64,000 nucleotides of DNA, taken from the NCBI RefSeq assembly GCF_025698545.1, contig NC_068571.1, positions 52,113,733-52,177,732 on the forward strand, read 5' to 3'. The DNA is from Gossypium raimondii. Lineage: Eukaryota > Streptophyta > Magnoliopsida > Malvales > Malvaceae. The notes below the pieces were generated by a model that did not search any database, had not been told where the DNA came from, and worked only from the letters and a program-made list of their open reading frames with translations. Of this stretch, positions 24,080-34,880 are shown in pieces. The first letter of the stretch is position 1; each line of letters starts with the position of its first letter. Position numbers and translations under genes: made by a program.

Positions 24080-25667
24080 ACAAATTTCATCGGAGGGTTT
24101 GGACAAAAGTACGGGATTCAAAAAATAGGCTTGAGTAAAATTTAGGGTTTATTTTCTATATTGGTTGGCTTTGGGCAAGATTATTTTTATTAGGCTTGAC
24201 CCAAATATATTATGTTATAAAAATTAATTATATTAAGTATATATATTAAATAACAAGTACATACATTTATATTAAATTAATAACCCAATAACAATTAAAC
24301 CCATTATCTAAATCTTAAAAAAAACATATCCAACTAAATAACCCAACCCAAAATATAAATTTATTTTTTTGGTAAAATAAAACAACATTAACCGAAACTA
24401 ATGAATGGGCTCATTTGCCCTTGTAAATCTAAAATAATCTGCTTGAACTAAGTCCCGCGCGGAAATGGGTGGGACCTCAAAAACTTGGATCTCAGTGAAT
24501 CTTGTTGCCAGAACTTTTGCCATATGAGCAGGGACAATATTGTGAGTTTTTGGAACATGGCAAAAGCAAACCTTCCACCCTTGACACACCATTTGATGAA
24601 TCTCGCGTAGTTTCATTATCTGACTATCAGTTGCACCTCCCTTTGCAATCGTCTCTATCAAAAGATCATTATCACTTTCAACTTCTAACTGACGAAGCCC
24701 CTCCAAAATAGCTCTCGCTTCAATCTTAAAAATTACTTCCTTACCTAACAACCTTGAGAATACTTAGAGCCAATTAGCATCAGCATCTCTAAACACTCCC
24801 CCAATCCCGACATAAGATCCATTTGGCCAAATTGCCCCATCTGTGTTAAGTTTAATCCAACCTTTAAACGGCTCTGGCCAATGTACAACAGTAACCATAG
24901 GACTATATTGAAACACAGGATAAGATATCCTTGCATAATTCCTTGCCCAACTAATGCCCTTATCAATTATTTCCTGAGAGCTACTGTGGCAATTTGAAAA
25001 CACAAACGTATTCTGGTTCTTCCATAACAATCAACATATTATAGGAAAAAAGCTACACCAATCAACAACTCGACTACCACAATCCCCAACATTCTCTAAA
25101 TTCCATAACATCCAATCATTCATAGGCATAGCAAAAAAAAATTACCCATGCATGAGTTGGCACAACTGATCGCCAAACAAACTTAAGAAAAAAGCAATCA
25201 CAAACGGCATGGATCTTCGATTCATAGACATTGCCACAGCTCGAGCATTGGCTTTCATTCGACATATGCCTCGTTGTACGCTCCACATTAGTTAAAAGTC
25301 TATTCTTCCACTTGATCTACATGAAAACTCTAACATTTGATTCACAATAAAACATTTACTATATTTATGATAATGTTTTTTTTAATATAATTACTTTTTA
25401 ACACATTTTTAATGTGTTTGAAAACTTTTATTTAAACATTTCTAGTGTATTTAGTGTTTTATATATTTTTTTAAAAATCATTTTCAAACAAAAAAAACTA
25501 ATATAAAAAATCTAACATGCGCGAGTTGAGTCGAGCCCGAGTTTACTTTTCTTAAATTGGACCAGACTTTGACAAAAAGTAAGTTCATTTTTCGGGTAGG
25601 ATTAGTCCCGAACTTGAAAAATTGATCTTGACACCTTGTATGGACCCCTCCCATGAACACCTCTAGA
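24080..25667. mobile_element. hAT-like MITE split by a LINE insertion
   Basis: Left part (about 24080-24360) shows CGGAGGGTTTGGACAAAAGT and GGCTTGAGTAAAATTTAGGG, matching the body of the 34495 element. The right part (about 25331-25667) ends CCCATGAACACCTCTAG, the family's right terminus. The middle is a LINE fragment on the minus strand, so the MITE is older than the LINE copy. The left terminus is eroded. Confidence 0.55.
24362..25330 (-). mobile_element. LINE (non-LTR) remnant with zinc-binding end and RNase H domain
   Basis: Minus-strand frame 25030-24398 encodes the C-terminus of a plant LINE ORF2. First comes the end of the zf-RVT region (LLWKNQNTFVFSN), then the RNase H domain with WPEPFKGWIKLNTDGA and GIGGVFRDADANWL, then VIFKIEARAILEGL, RQLEVESDNDLLIETI and the end CFCHVPKTHNIVPAHMAKVL. 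The frame has one in-frame stop (codon at 24766-24764, within NWL-stop-VFSRLLGKE), and the segment ILEGLRQLEVE lacks several residues expected between the two halves. It is therefore dead. The 3' end points left, toward the T-rich stretch at about 24362. The 5' part of the element is missing, as usual for 5'-truncated LINE copies. Confidence 0.85.
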
Positions 25668-26479
25668 AATAACCATATATTTAATTAATAAATATTAAAT
25701 GATTCATACTAGTTCGTGAGTTAACCGATCTAGCCCTTTAATCAAACTTGTATCCAACCTATTCCTAATTTAATCTATCTGATCTGGTTCAAGCAACATT
25801 AGAAAATTGATGGAATAGAATCGAAAAAAGTTAGATTTGATTTATCGATTTTGCCATATAATAAGCATTATGGGCTGGTTAAGCCCATTTTTTTACGATA
25901 GGGCTTTTTTATGCATTCTAGATTTAATTTTAAATTTTCTATAATAGGCTTATTTTTATTATTATGTCTTCCAATTTTAATTTTAGGCTTATTAACTTGA
26001 GTGATGGCCCATTTATGTTTTATTTGGATCTTGGGCTATAATTGGGCTTGTTGGCCCATCCTTTTTCTTTATTATATTTTTTGAACGGAACCTCTTTTTT
26101 ATTATTAAATATTTACTTGTAAACATATTTATGTTATATTACCAAAGAGAAGGAAGACAACAAAAATAATATTTAAAGAAATACAAAATTGAAGTTCAAG
26201 GATTAGTAGTATATTTAGATTTTGGATCAAATAAAATTGGATTCTAAAATTTTCATTCGTAATTTGATTTGAAATTTTTGGTCGGATTGAATCATTTCAA
26301 GTTATTTGTTATTGTCATTTAAGGTTCAAGTGATTTTGGGTTCAAATTACTTCAAGTTCAAGTCATTTTATATTCGGATTAGATAAATTTAATTATTTAT
26401 TGAAAAAATTAAGTTCTAATTTGGATTAATAGCGAGAGGATAAAAGTGACCTGTTTAAAATTTAAATAAGGGAACAAAA
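25668..26479. other. AT-rich intergenic DNA
   Basis: Includes short low-complexity TTCAAGT-rich stretches (26280-26390). No gene. Confidence 0.4.
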
Positions 26480-26870
26480 GGGCAATGACGCCACAAAAGA
26501 CCGAGCCTAGACAAAGCTTGACACGACCAGAATAAAACAGAAGGAGAAAATGAACGAAATAGGAGGGTAAACCAATCTCGAAGCACATTAAACTTCAAGG
26601 CTAAAAGGATTATCGCCTAAAAGAATTATCACGTGAGAGGTAAAATGCTTTTAAGGATACTTTTTAGACGCATCCAACATTTCGTCATATCCTACCTTTA
26701 TTCATTCTCTCTGAACAAAAGCACTAGCTTTAGTATTGGAGTGCTATCTCCGACGCCCACACAGCTCATCTATCTTTCCTTTTTGCAGGCTCTCTCAATT
26801 TCACGGCTCAACTACTGGCCTAAATCCTGCCCGACCCAAGTTGACATTAAGGCAAGTACGTACATATATA
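26480..26870 (+). mobile_element. Probable LTR fragment (Ty3/gypsy type) upstream of the ATL gene
   Basis: Less AT-rich block with words resembling the downstream part of plant gypsy LTRs (CTAGCTTTAGTATTGGAGTG, TCTTTCCTTTTTGCAGGCTC, ACGGCTCAACTACTGGCCTA). Both ends are undefined and there is no internal coding region, so it reads as an old solo or partial LTR. It ends about 320 bp upstream of the ATL start codon. Identification rests on remembered LTR patterns. Confidence 0.4.
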
Positions 26871-27192
26871 CATATATAAAGGAAGAGAGGAAGAAAATAG
26901 GAGAAATTTCTTATCAACAAAATCCAAACATTTTCACAGCTAATTCTTTTAATTCACTGTCTAATGATTGTACGTTTGTTTTGTCTTCATTCTTTTTTGG
27001 CCAATGAAGATTTAATACAAATACATTTTTTTCTTCACCACTACATAACAACCACGGCTTTTAGATTAACTACCAATTATATTTCGTTTGTATTATACAC
27101 AATTTGCCCATTTGCGCTTCTCTCTTTCTCTCTTATAAACTTCATTGCTTGTGTAAAAATCCTTACTCATCTGTAAAACCCCTTTTTTCAAC

Positions 27193-27735
27193 ATGGGAGA
27201 CTTAAACACTGAAGGCCCTTCTTCTTCTTCTCTTCCCCTTTCTTCAAGGTCTAATTTGCCTATGCTTTACTATGGTCTCGTTGTAGTCGGAACAGCTGCC
27301 GTTGTATTGGCTGTATACAACCTTATCGTCATCCGGTGGTGTACACAGCGCCCTGATTATTCTAGGCAAAGACAAACCCGACTTGCCGAAATGGCTGCTG
27401 GGCGGAGTTACGAGAGCCAGAGTAGGATCATATTGTCGTCGAGCTTCAAGTACAAGAAGGGAAGCATCGACACGGGGTCTGAAGAAGCCGGAGAACATGA
27501 ATGCGCAGTTTGTTTATCGGTTTTCGAAGATGGAGATGAAGTGAGGCAACTTCCAAGGTGCAAGCATTCTTTCCATGCTCCTTGTATAGATATGTGGCTC
27601 TATTCTCATTTCGATTGTCCACTATGCCGTACCTTAGTGGATCCCGAGCCTTCTCTGATTCGTCGGAGACAAACAGAGGAAGCTCCACCGCAGAATCCCA
27701 GAGAAGATATTCTAGGCGTCCCAGATTTAGTTTGA
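27193..27735 (+). CDS. ATL: ATL-family RING-H2 E3 ubiquitin ligase
   Basis: Membrane-anchored ubiquitin ligase of the plant ATL group, often linked to defence and stress responses. Intronless, 180 aa, as is usual for ATLs. Start ATG at 27193 (MGDLNTEGPSSSSLPL). One membrane helix at about residues 24-47 (MLYYGLVVVGTAAVVLAVYN). A basic linker follows. The RING-H2 finger at residues 104-145 has ligands C-x2-C-x15-C-x-H-x2-H-x2-C-x10-C-x2-C (ECAVCL, LPRCKHSFHAPCIDMW, DCPLCR), with the ATL-typical proline before the third cysteine and the Trp downstream of the sixth ligand. The acidic tail ends EDILGVPDLV. The short variable regions do not let me name the Arabidopsis orthologue. Complete. Confidence 0.93.
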   Translation: MGDLNTEGPSSSSLPLSSRSNLPMLYYGLVVVGTAAVVLAVYNLIVIRWCTQRPDYSRQRQTRLAEMAAGRSYESQSRIILSSSFKYKKGSIDTGSEEAGEHECAVCLSVFEDGDEVRQLPRCKHSFHAPCIDMWLYSHFDCPLCRTLVDPEPSLIRRRQTEEAPPQNPREDILGVPDLV

Positions 27736-28579
27736 TGATTTTTGGGGGGAGGGGTCACGTTGTTGATTGATTAGAGGTAAGGTAGGGAGAGTCTGAAAAA
27801 ATATATATGTGGTGGGCCTCATACGAGAAGCGTGACCATGTTAACAAATGACTAAAAATTGACAAAGCCAGCTGCCCATGTGGATACAGTGCAGCTCATT
27901 TTTGAGCGTTCAAATGGGGCCAGGGTATTTTGTTATTTAGCATATACCTTACTCGGGTTCAGATGTGAGTGTGATCTATATAGTTATTTTTTTTCTTTTT
28001 TTTTTTTTCACATATGTGAAGATCCTTGACGCTCATATCCCGATATCCAAGTGTGAAATATAAAGTATTCCAAGAAAAATAAAGAGTCTGAGTAACCACC
28101 ACCAAACCAGCTATCTCCGGTTTTGCGCCTGCTATGGTGGGTGCTATAATGTGACTACAAACACTGCAATGCATGTTAGGCATGAGCAAAGCTCGGAGTG
28201 CAGTTTAAGTCAAAAACCGAACCAAAACGAGGTAAATAGTACAAGACAAGCTGACAAGCACAAGAATCCAGCAAAACAGATTCATCGATGATGTTCCAAA
28301 CACAAACACATAAACTCGACGATATATACAGCAAGGTATCAAACAGAAATGAGGCAATGGTATGTGTCCAAATAGAATGAATTCATAACCTATTTACCAC
28401 CAAAGCATGTAGAAATTTACAAAAGAAGTAAATTTATTATAGTTACTGTGTATTTCCATACCTTGACACTCGATAAACTCTGGCACAAGTTTTCCCAAAT
28501 GTTACAATCCAAATGTATTTTCGCCTTCCACAACGGAGGGAATTTTTATATTGTATACAAGAGTAATTAAGCATACTTA
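27736..28579. other. Converging 3' regions of ATL and VPS2.1
   Basis: Contains the 3'UTRs of the two genes. A T-rich tract lies at about 27984-28007. No other gene. Confidence 0.5.
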
Positions 28580-30069
28580 CTACATCCTTCTCAAATTGTC
28601 TAGCCTTGCTTGTAAGTCACTATCTATCCCACCGTCGTCATTCCCGGTTGCTTCTGCCTGTGCAACCTTACCCTTTGCAGCTGGTGCAGAAACAGCAGCT
28701 GATGGTGCATTGACAAGCTGCGAGTTAGATCGAATAAGCAGAGTTAGTATTAGGGCAAGAAATGCGAGCTATTAATGTTATGTACAAGAAATGGTGAAAA
28801 TAGCACCTCTTGATTGATATCGATTCCGATTTCATCGAGAACTTGGCTCACAAGTTCTTCTGTTTCTTCCTCTTCTTCATCACCTTCCAGAGCATCATCA
28901 ATAGCGTCACCCATTACCTCACTAACCATCTCCATCTTCTCGTTCTGCATCTCGAATTCTTGCATAATTTTCTGCAACGACGGCAAGTTCATCTGCCTGT
29001 TCATCCGGCCCATTGCCTTTGTCACGCCTTTCATTGCTTCTCCCATTGCTTGTGTTGATTTCAATGTCTGGAAGTTGTATAGAAAATTAGTCGAGCTGTA
29101 AGGGTTGAGCAGAACATATTTCAAAATTTTCTATAATTGCCCTCTCAAGAGTTGTACTTACCAACTTTCATCTACTTACCACGCACAACAAGAGACCATA
29201 ATTTTTAATGTGAACAATTAACACTTCAAGTAATTGACACAGAGATAAATGTATAGATAAAAAAACATACTTGAATTCGAAGAGATACGCCTTGGAGCTG
29301 TGATTTCAGCTTATAGAACTTTTCAATTTGATGTCGAGTTCGGATAAGGTCTTTCGCCATCACCTTTACAGCTCCCTGAAAAAAGTTTCCATCAATCAGA
29401 ACATTTTGAGGTTGTAGGCTACATAGGCGTAAAGCTGATTCATGTTTTGCAAAGATCATGTATAATAGGTTCTAAAAGTAAACCTAGCTCCCGAATACGA
29501 GAGAGGACAGTACAATCTTGAAGCCGAATGAGAAAATAAATGACCACATCAACCCACTAATGTAAAACAAAATAGACATACACACAATCAAGCAGCCAAA
29601 GTGAAAAAAAAAATCAAAGAATGCAAACTCTTGACACATATACTCGATGCATTTTGTTTACAGATCGGGAAGAAGAACATGGGACATCAACTTTTCATAC
29701 AAATTGTAAAATGATCTGATAAAACATGCCGTAATACATAAGACAGTCATCTAGTGCAGAAATACATCAGATTTACACAAAATCAATGAAAAAGCAAGCT
29801 CGCATATGCCAAAAAGCAGAAATTTCTTTTCCCATGATTGCCTTAAAAGAAATTTGTCGAGCAGATAAGCACTTGACTCCAATACATGCTACTTCTAAGA
29901 CGAATATAATAAGACATGCATCATAAAAAAGTCAGCAAAAATGAAAAAAAGGAAAAATATTGATGTAGGAAAAAAATAATTTACCATCTGCCCTTGCTTT
30001 GCAGTTTTCTTTATCTCTGCAATCAGTTTCTTCTCTTGGTTCTGAAGACCTTGCCTCTCCCTCTCTATC

Positions 30070-30101
<32 letters not shown>

Positions 30102-32003
30102 CTCCCGCAGAAGCTCTGAAACCAAAAAAAAACATCAATATTTTCAGATATTACACAAACTCTCAATACGAAATCAATGACATCATTTTATATACACCGT
30201 CCAAATTCACAGCCTAACTACCTCCAAAACCCGGAAACAACAGGAACCATCAACACCATTTAACCCACACCATAAAATGCGTGACTTACCGATTCTTTTC
30301 GTTTGCATCTTTCATGAAAAAACAACATGGATTCAAACATTTCCCATTCAATAATTTGTAAAAGCCTATTGAAATTTGAAACAAATATGAACAAACAACC
30401 ACACAAGTGATCAATCTCATTATCTAAAAACGAATAAACAAATAGCATAGAAAAATTGCATTTCTTATCATAATTCACAAACATTTCTAAAATTAATATA
30501 TGTTTAGCATTCCGTATCAAAATTCTGAATTATAATAATAATAAAAAAAGTCAATTTCCACAAATCATCGCCAGAAAAATACACTCAACTGCTACTTTAA
30601 TCATTAATATCATCCAATTACTAAGACCCTTATCTGGGATCGCTTCAATAATTTGAAACTAATATGAACAAACAACCATTTAACCATTCAATAATTTGCA
30701 ATACACCATAAAAATGCATGACCCGCCCATTTTTTCAGCTTGCATCTTTCACAAAATTCAAGAATTCATAAAACCCTATCAAAATCTGAAACAAATATGA
30801 ACAAACAACCATGCAAACAATCGATCTTATAATCTAAAACTAAACCAAATAAAAACAAATAGCAACCCTCCCCCAACAAAAAAAATGCATTTATTACCAT
30901 AATTCAGAAACATTTCTAAAACAAACACAAACTTTGTCATTCCACATCAAAATTCTGAATTACAGCAAAAAGCAATCAATTGATTCCCACATATAAACTC
31001 CACCTGCTATTTTGATCAGGTATATTATCCAATTACTAAAATCCTTATCTGGGATAACTCCACAAAATCCAAACCGCAACTACCAAAGCGAAAATCATAG
31101 ACCCTTTTTTCGACATTAATGAAAATCCGAAACTAATATGAAACAAACAACCATTCAATAATTTGCAATACACCATAAAATGCATGACCCACCTATTCTT
31201 TCAGCTTGCATATTTCATAAAATTCAATAAATTGTAAACCCTATTGAAAATCGAAACAGATAAGAACAAACGAACAAACACAAATTTTAGCATTCCACAT
31301 CAAATTTATGAATTACAACAAAAAGCAATCAATTGATTTCCACAAATAAATTCCACCTGCTATTTTGATCACGTATATTATCCAATTACTAAAATCCTTA
31401 TCTGGGATCAATTCACAAAATCCAAACCGCAACAACCGAACCGAAAATCATAGACATGAATGAAAATTCGAAACTAATACAAAACAAACAATCATTTAAC
31501 CATTCAATAATTTGTAATACACCAAAAAAACGCATGACCCACCTATTCTTTTCAGCTAGCATCATTCATAAAATTCAATAATTTGTAAAACCCTATCGAA
31601 ATACGAAACAAATATGAACGAGCAATCATGCAAACGACCGATCTTATAATCCAAAACTAAACCAAATAAAAAAACAAATAGCACCCAAACCATAATTCAC
31701 ATCATTCCTGAAATGAACACAATTTACCATTCCACATCAAAACTCTGAATTATAACAAAAAGCGGTCAATCGATTTCCACGAATATACGCAATCTGCTAT
31801 TTTTTATCACGTATATCATCCAATTACTAAAATCTTTTTTTTTCTGAGATCAATTTAAAAACCCAAAAACGAAACGATCAAACCCAAAATCGCAAAACCT
31901 TTTTCGAAATTAATAAATAATTTAATAATTTAATCCCAAAAAAAACGAAAAAAGAAAACCAGGTACCTGCGGGAGTTTTTCTCTTCCCAAAGAGGAAACT
32001 CAT
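28580..32003 (-). CDS. VPS2.1: Vacuolar protein sorting 2 homolog 1 (CHMP2/VPS2.1), ESCRT-III subunit
   Basis: ESCRT-III core subunit acting with VPS24 on endosomes to form intraluminal vesicles of multivesicular bodies; recycled by SKD1/VPS4. Five exons on the minus strand: 32003-31967, 30115-29985, 29375-29271, 29067-28807 and 28717-28580. Phases agree; 672 nt, 223 aa. The product begins MSFLFGKRKTPAELLRENKR, with the basic first helix typical of ESCRT-III, continues GAVKVMAKDLIRTRHQIEKF and TQAMGEAMKGVTKAMGRMNR, then the acidic region DDALEGDEEEEETEELV. It ends in the MIT-interacting motif DSDLQARLDNLRRM. It aligns almost end to end with my memory of Arabidopsis VPS2.1 (225 aa). The first intron is long (31966-30116) and carries tandem repeats. 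Complete. Confidence 0.96.
30255..31850. repeat. Four diverged tandem units in VPS2.1 intron 1
   Basis: The anchor ACACCATAAAATGCATGACC (or a close variant) followed by a TCAGCTTGCATCTTTCAT-type segment occurs near 30266, 30703, 31170 and 31519. Each is preceded by AACAAACAACCATT/TTCAATAATTTGCAAT and followed by AACCCTATCAAAATCTGAAA, then TTCCACATCAAAATTCTGAA and TCCAATTACTAAAATCCTTA. Unit spacing is about 437, 467 and 349 bases. The intron thus grew by tandem duplication of itself. Confidence 0.85.
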
Positions 32004-32378
32004 GTTTGATCGATACTACGAAAACCGTACCAAAAATGAATCGATGGAGGCTTCAAGGATCCGATCTGATGTTTAAGAAACGAGGGTTTTTAATGGTTGG
32101 ATTTAAGGAAGAGATTGCTTAATACAGGTGATTTTATGGCTCTGCTTCGAAGCCAATACCGACTTTTATTTTAGTTTTTTCTTTTGCTTTTAGTCTTTTA
32201 CGCGGTATCGTTATAGTGGCTAGGGAATGGGAATTTATAATTATTAAATTTTTATTTAAATTCAAACGTGGCTTTATATGAATTAGGTGGTCAACAACTC
32301 AAGGATGAAATTAGAATTTTTTTAAGGTAAGTAATTAAATTATAAATTTTTTAGATATTAAAATATAATTTTATTATA
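32004..32378. other. VPS2.1 5'UTR/promoter region
   Basis: Less AT-rich up to about 32230, consistent with a leader and proximal promoter on the minus strand, then AT-rich. No further gene. Confidence 0.45.
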
Positions 32379-33430
32379 ATGTTCGAGTTTTTTTTGGAAG
32401 TTATTTCAATGTCATAGTGTCACGGGCCGCAGTTCAAAGCCCGTGACCATGGCACAAGATGCGCCCCATGGAGGTCTATCGATAAAATGGGGAACATTTA
32501 GCCCACGAGAGCTGGCCCGATTCAGAGAAATATTGGAGAAGCCTATCAGATTGAAGCCTAGTTGGCCCAATGATGAAGATATGGCAACTTAGGCTAATAT
32601 GGTAACTAATCTTAGAAGATAGAGGGAATCATATCTTGTAAAGATTAGATTAGATTTGATATGTCATATCTTGTAAATCCCTAAAATTAAGGGATATGGT
32701 TAATCTCGTCCGTCGATGTAAATATATCTTGACCGTCGGTTTTGGGGGAGCTCAACTATAAATAGAGAGCCTCCCCTCATTTGTACTCATTCCATTGTAT
32801 TCTGAATTCTTAAGAGTAATAGAGTTCTGAGAGCATTTACTCAAACACCTTGTGTGCATTCTTTTCTGCGGCTTTCTGTTGTTCTTTGGCTTAGCTTCTT
32901 TTGGCATAAATCGCTTCCGCTCTTCAATTGGTGCCTTGGAGGAGTTCTTAAGGAATCCTCATTTGAGTTAAGGCTGACTTAGGCGAGTTTGGAGCAAACG
33001 GATCGCCTAAGGCCGCACGGTTTGCGAGACGAAAGGTCTAGCCCCGTGACAATAGTATCTGATACACGAGTATTGGCTCGGGGCTTCTTTTCTACATCTT
33101 TTTACCTTGAAAAAGTAGGGGCATCTTATTTCCTTGAATTTCATTATCTTTCGGCTAACCTAGCCTACTCTCTCCCTGAAGACCAATAAGGGTAGTACAA
33201 GAATATTCACTTGTTGCCCATTGACTATGCAATTCGATCTGATATTAGACTTTAACTCACCCTTCGTGGATGAACCTTGCAGAGAAACATTAGGTTTTCG
33301 AGGAATTAAATTTTCATCAATGTTTGCATTACTCAAGTTGACATTCTCACTTTCGCTTTGTCTACTCCCGCTCACACGTGTGCTTCCTCCTAAGGCGGAA
33401 CGTTCCCCATCATTTTTAAAAGGGACTAAA
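32379..33430 (-). other. Organelle-derived 23S rRNA gene fragment in nuclear DNA (probable NUPT)
   Basis: On the minus strand, 33425-33052 and then 32417-32379 read as a continuous but decayed piece of bacterial-type large-subunit rRNA. Recognisable words are GGGGAACGTTCCGCCTTAGG, GGAAGCACACGTGTGAGCG, AAAGCGAAAGTGAGAATGTC, TCTCTGCAAGGTTCATCCAC, CAACAAGTGAATATTCTTGT, GGCTAGGTTAGCCGAAAGAT and GCCCCGAGCCAATACTCG. After the LTR interruption it continues GAAATAAC and AAACTCGAAC. Nearly all differences from the chloroplast 23S that I remember are C-to-T or G-to-A, the expected decay of methylated nuclear insertions. About 410 bp of rRNA remain. Chloroplast origin fits better than mitochondrial, but that choice rests on memory. 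Not a functional rRNA gene. Confidence 0.85.
32418..33051 (+). mobile_element. Solo LTR, 634 bp, inserted in the 23S fragment
   Basis: Starts TGTCACGGG and ends CCCGTGACA, so it has TG...CA ends inside a 9-bp inverted repeat. A TATA box (CTATAAATAGAG) lies near 32756-32767, as expected for an LTR promoter on the plus strand. ATAG flanks both sides (32414-32417 and 33052-33055), giving a 4-bp visible target duplication. The interrupted rRNA sequence resumes exactly across it. There is no internal coding region, so this is a solo LTR left by recombination; probably a gypsy-type element. Fossil only. Confidence 0.85.
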
Positions 33431-34494
33431 TAAGTTTTTTAAGGTGCTAAAGTGAAATTTTATCATATATAAATTTACAATTTAATAATTGATAAGGCAA
33501 CAGAATTGTGATTGTTCATTTTTTAGAGGGGCAGGCAACCCCTAATGGTCAGATTTTGTTTATACGATGTTCGATAATCACATTGAATAATAACTATATT
33601 CAAAGTTAAGAATGTTAAACTCTTAAATAAGATAATAAAAACAACGGTGGGTCAAATATATTCAATTTTTGTAAAATTTAAATTTATAAATCTATAAATC
33701 TATTTTAAAAATTATTTAAACCCTAATCTAAATTAATTAATTTTTCTTCGAATATCCAAATTCGTTAAATATGATAATATTTTTTCACAATATTTTCTAA
33801 AATAAAATTTTTAGTGCTTGATTATAACAACCAACAGAATGGGGAATATTTCCCCCTAAGCATTTCGATGTTGTAAAATTGTTGGAAAGCGAGTGAAGGA
33901 GTTCTTCATCTGCACCAATGCCTGTAGGATTGAGATGCTATCTTAGTAATTCAAATTCAAGATTTATCGATAAAGAAAACCCAGAACCACAGACAACCAA
34001 AGAGAAAATTAAGGAAAACCCAATTAAGAATTAAACTGAAAAAGCCAATTCATGGATTAAAATCCAGATTTTTTTTTTTCTAAATTTTCAACAACAGAAC
34101 AATACCCTTCAAAAAGGGTACACAAAAGAACCAAAGATTAACTCAAAGGAAATATAGAAAAAATGGTTGTTTAAAAGGAGGCTTCAAGTTCTTTAGCAAA
34201 GAGCTTTACTTGTTGTTCTATTAAGCTTAAAACACCATATTTTTTAAACAAGAAAACCAAAGATGAAACTTACACAAGGAAAGAACAAGGATTTCAGGGA
34301 GGTAGAAGGCAAAGAGAGAAGGAGCAACCGCCGGTAGCTGAAAAAGGTGGCGGCTTCAACATGGGTTTGAGATGGCCCTCAACAGGGAGTGGCAAGATGG
34401 CTGACATGCTGTTCGGGTTTCTCGTTTTTGGATTAATTATAGAAAGGTAACTAGCTTTACTAAAAAATAATATAAAATGCTTGGTGTCCATTAT
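33431..34494. other. Unassigned region, partly gene-like on the minus strand
   Basis: 33480-33830 is AT-rich. From about 34490 down to 33850 the minus strand is less AT-rich. It has a leader-like CT-rich stretch (34390-34260), a possible intron, and a short frame after an acceptor-like TCCTACAG (about 33927) that reads GIGADEELLHSLSNNFTTSK. I do not recognise the protein. It could be a displaced 5' gene fragment or part of a transposon. No complete gene can be built. Confidence 0.3.
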
Positions 34495-34880
34495 TAGAGG
34501 TGCTCATGGGCTGGGCGGCCCGGCCGAAATATGGGAGGGTTTGGGTAAAAATATAGGCCCGAAATATGGGCTTGGGTAAAAAAATGAGGCCCATTTAGAA
34601 AACGGGCCGTGCCTCGGGCACAACTTTTTTAGCCCGGCCCTGCCCGATATAATAAATATATTTATTTTTTAAAATTTTTTTATTTTAAAATTTTTTTAAA
34701 ATACTTTTTTTATTATTTTTAATTTTAAAATATTTTTAAAATACTTTTTTAATTTTAAAAATAAAATTTTGGTATTTATTAAAAAAATAGGCCGGGCCGG
34801 GCTTACGATTTTCCCCGAGCCGGGCCTGAGCAAAATTTTAGGCCCATATTTCGGGCCGGACCAATTTTTTATGGGCCCGG

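Noticed and set aside
28140-28250. Possible tRNA or small RNA gene between ATL and VPS2.1
   Set aside because: No box A/B pair or cloverleaf could be found; it is simply 3'-flanking DNA.
33052-33070. Sequence after the 634-bp LTR resembling a methionine-tRNA primer-binding site (TAGTATCTGAT)
   Set aside because: The same bases are part of the 23S rRNA fragment, which continues on the other side of the LTR with a duplicated ATAG; so it is flank, and the LTR is solo.
33160-33433. Short open frames on both strands (66-71 aa)
   Set aside because: Chance translations of the decayed 23S rRNA fragment.
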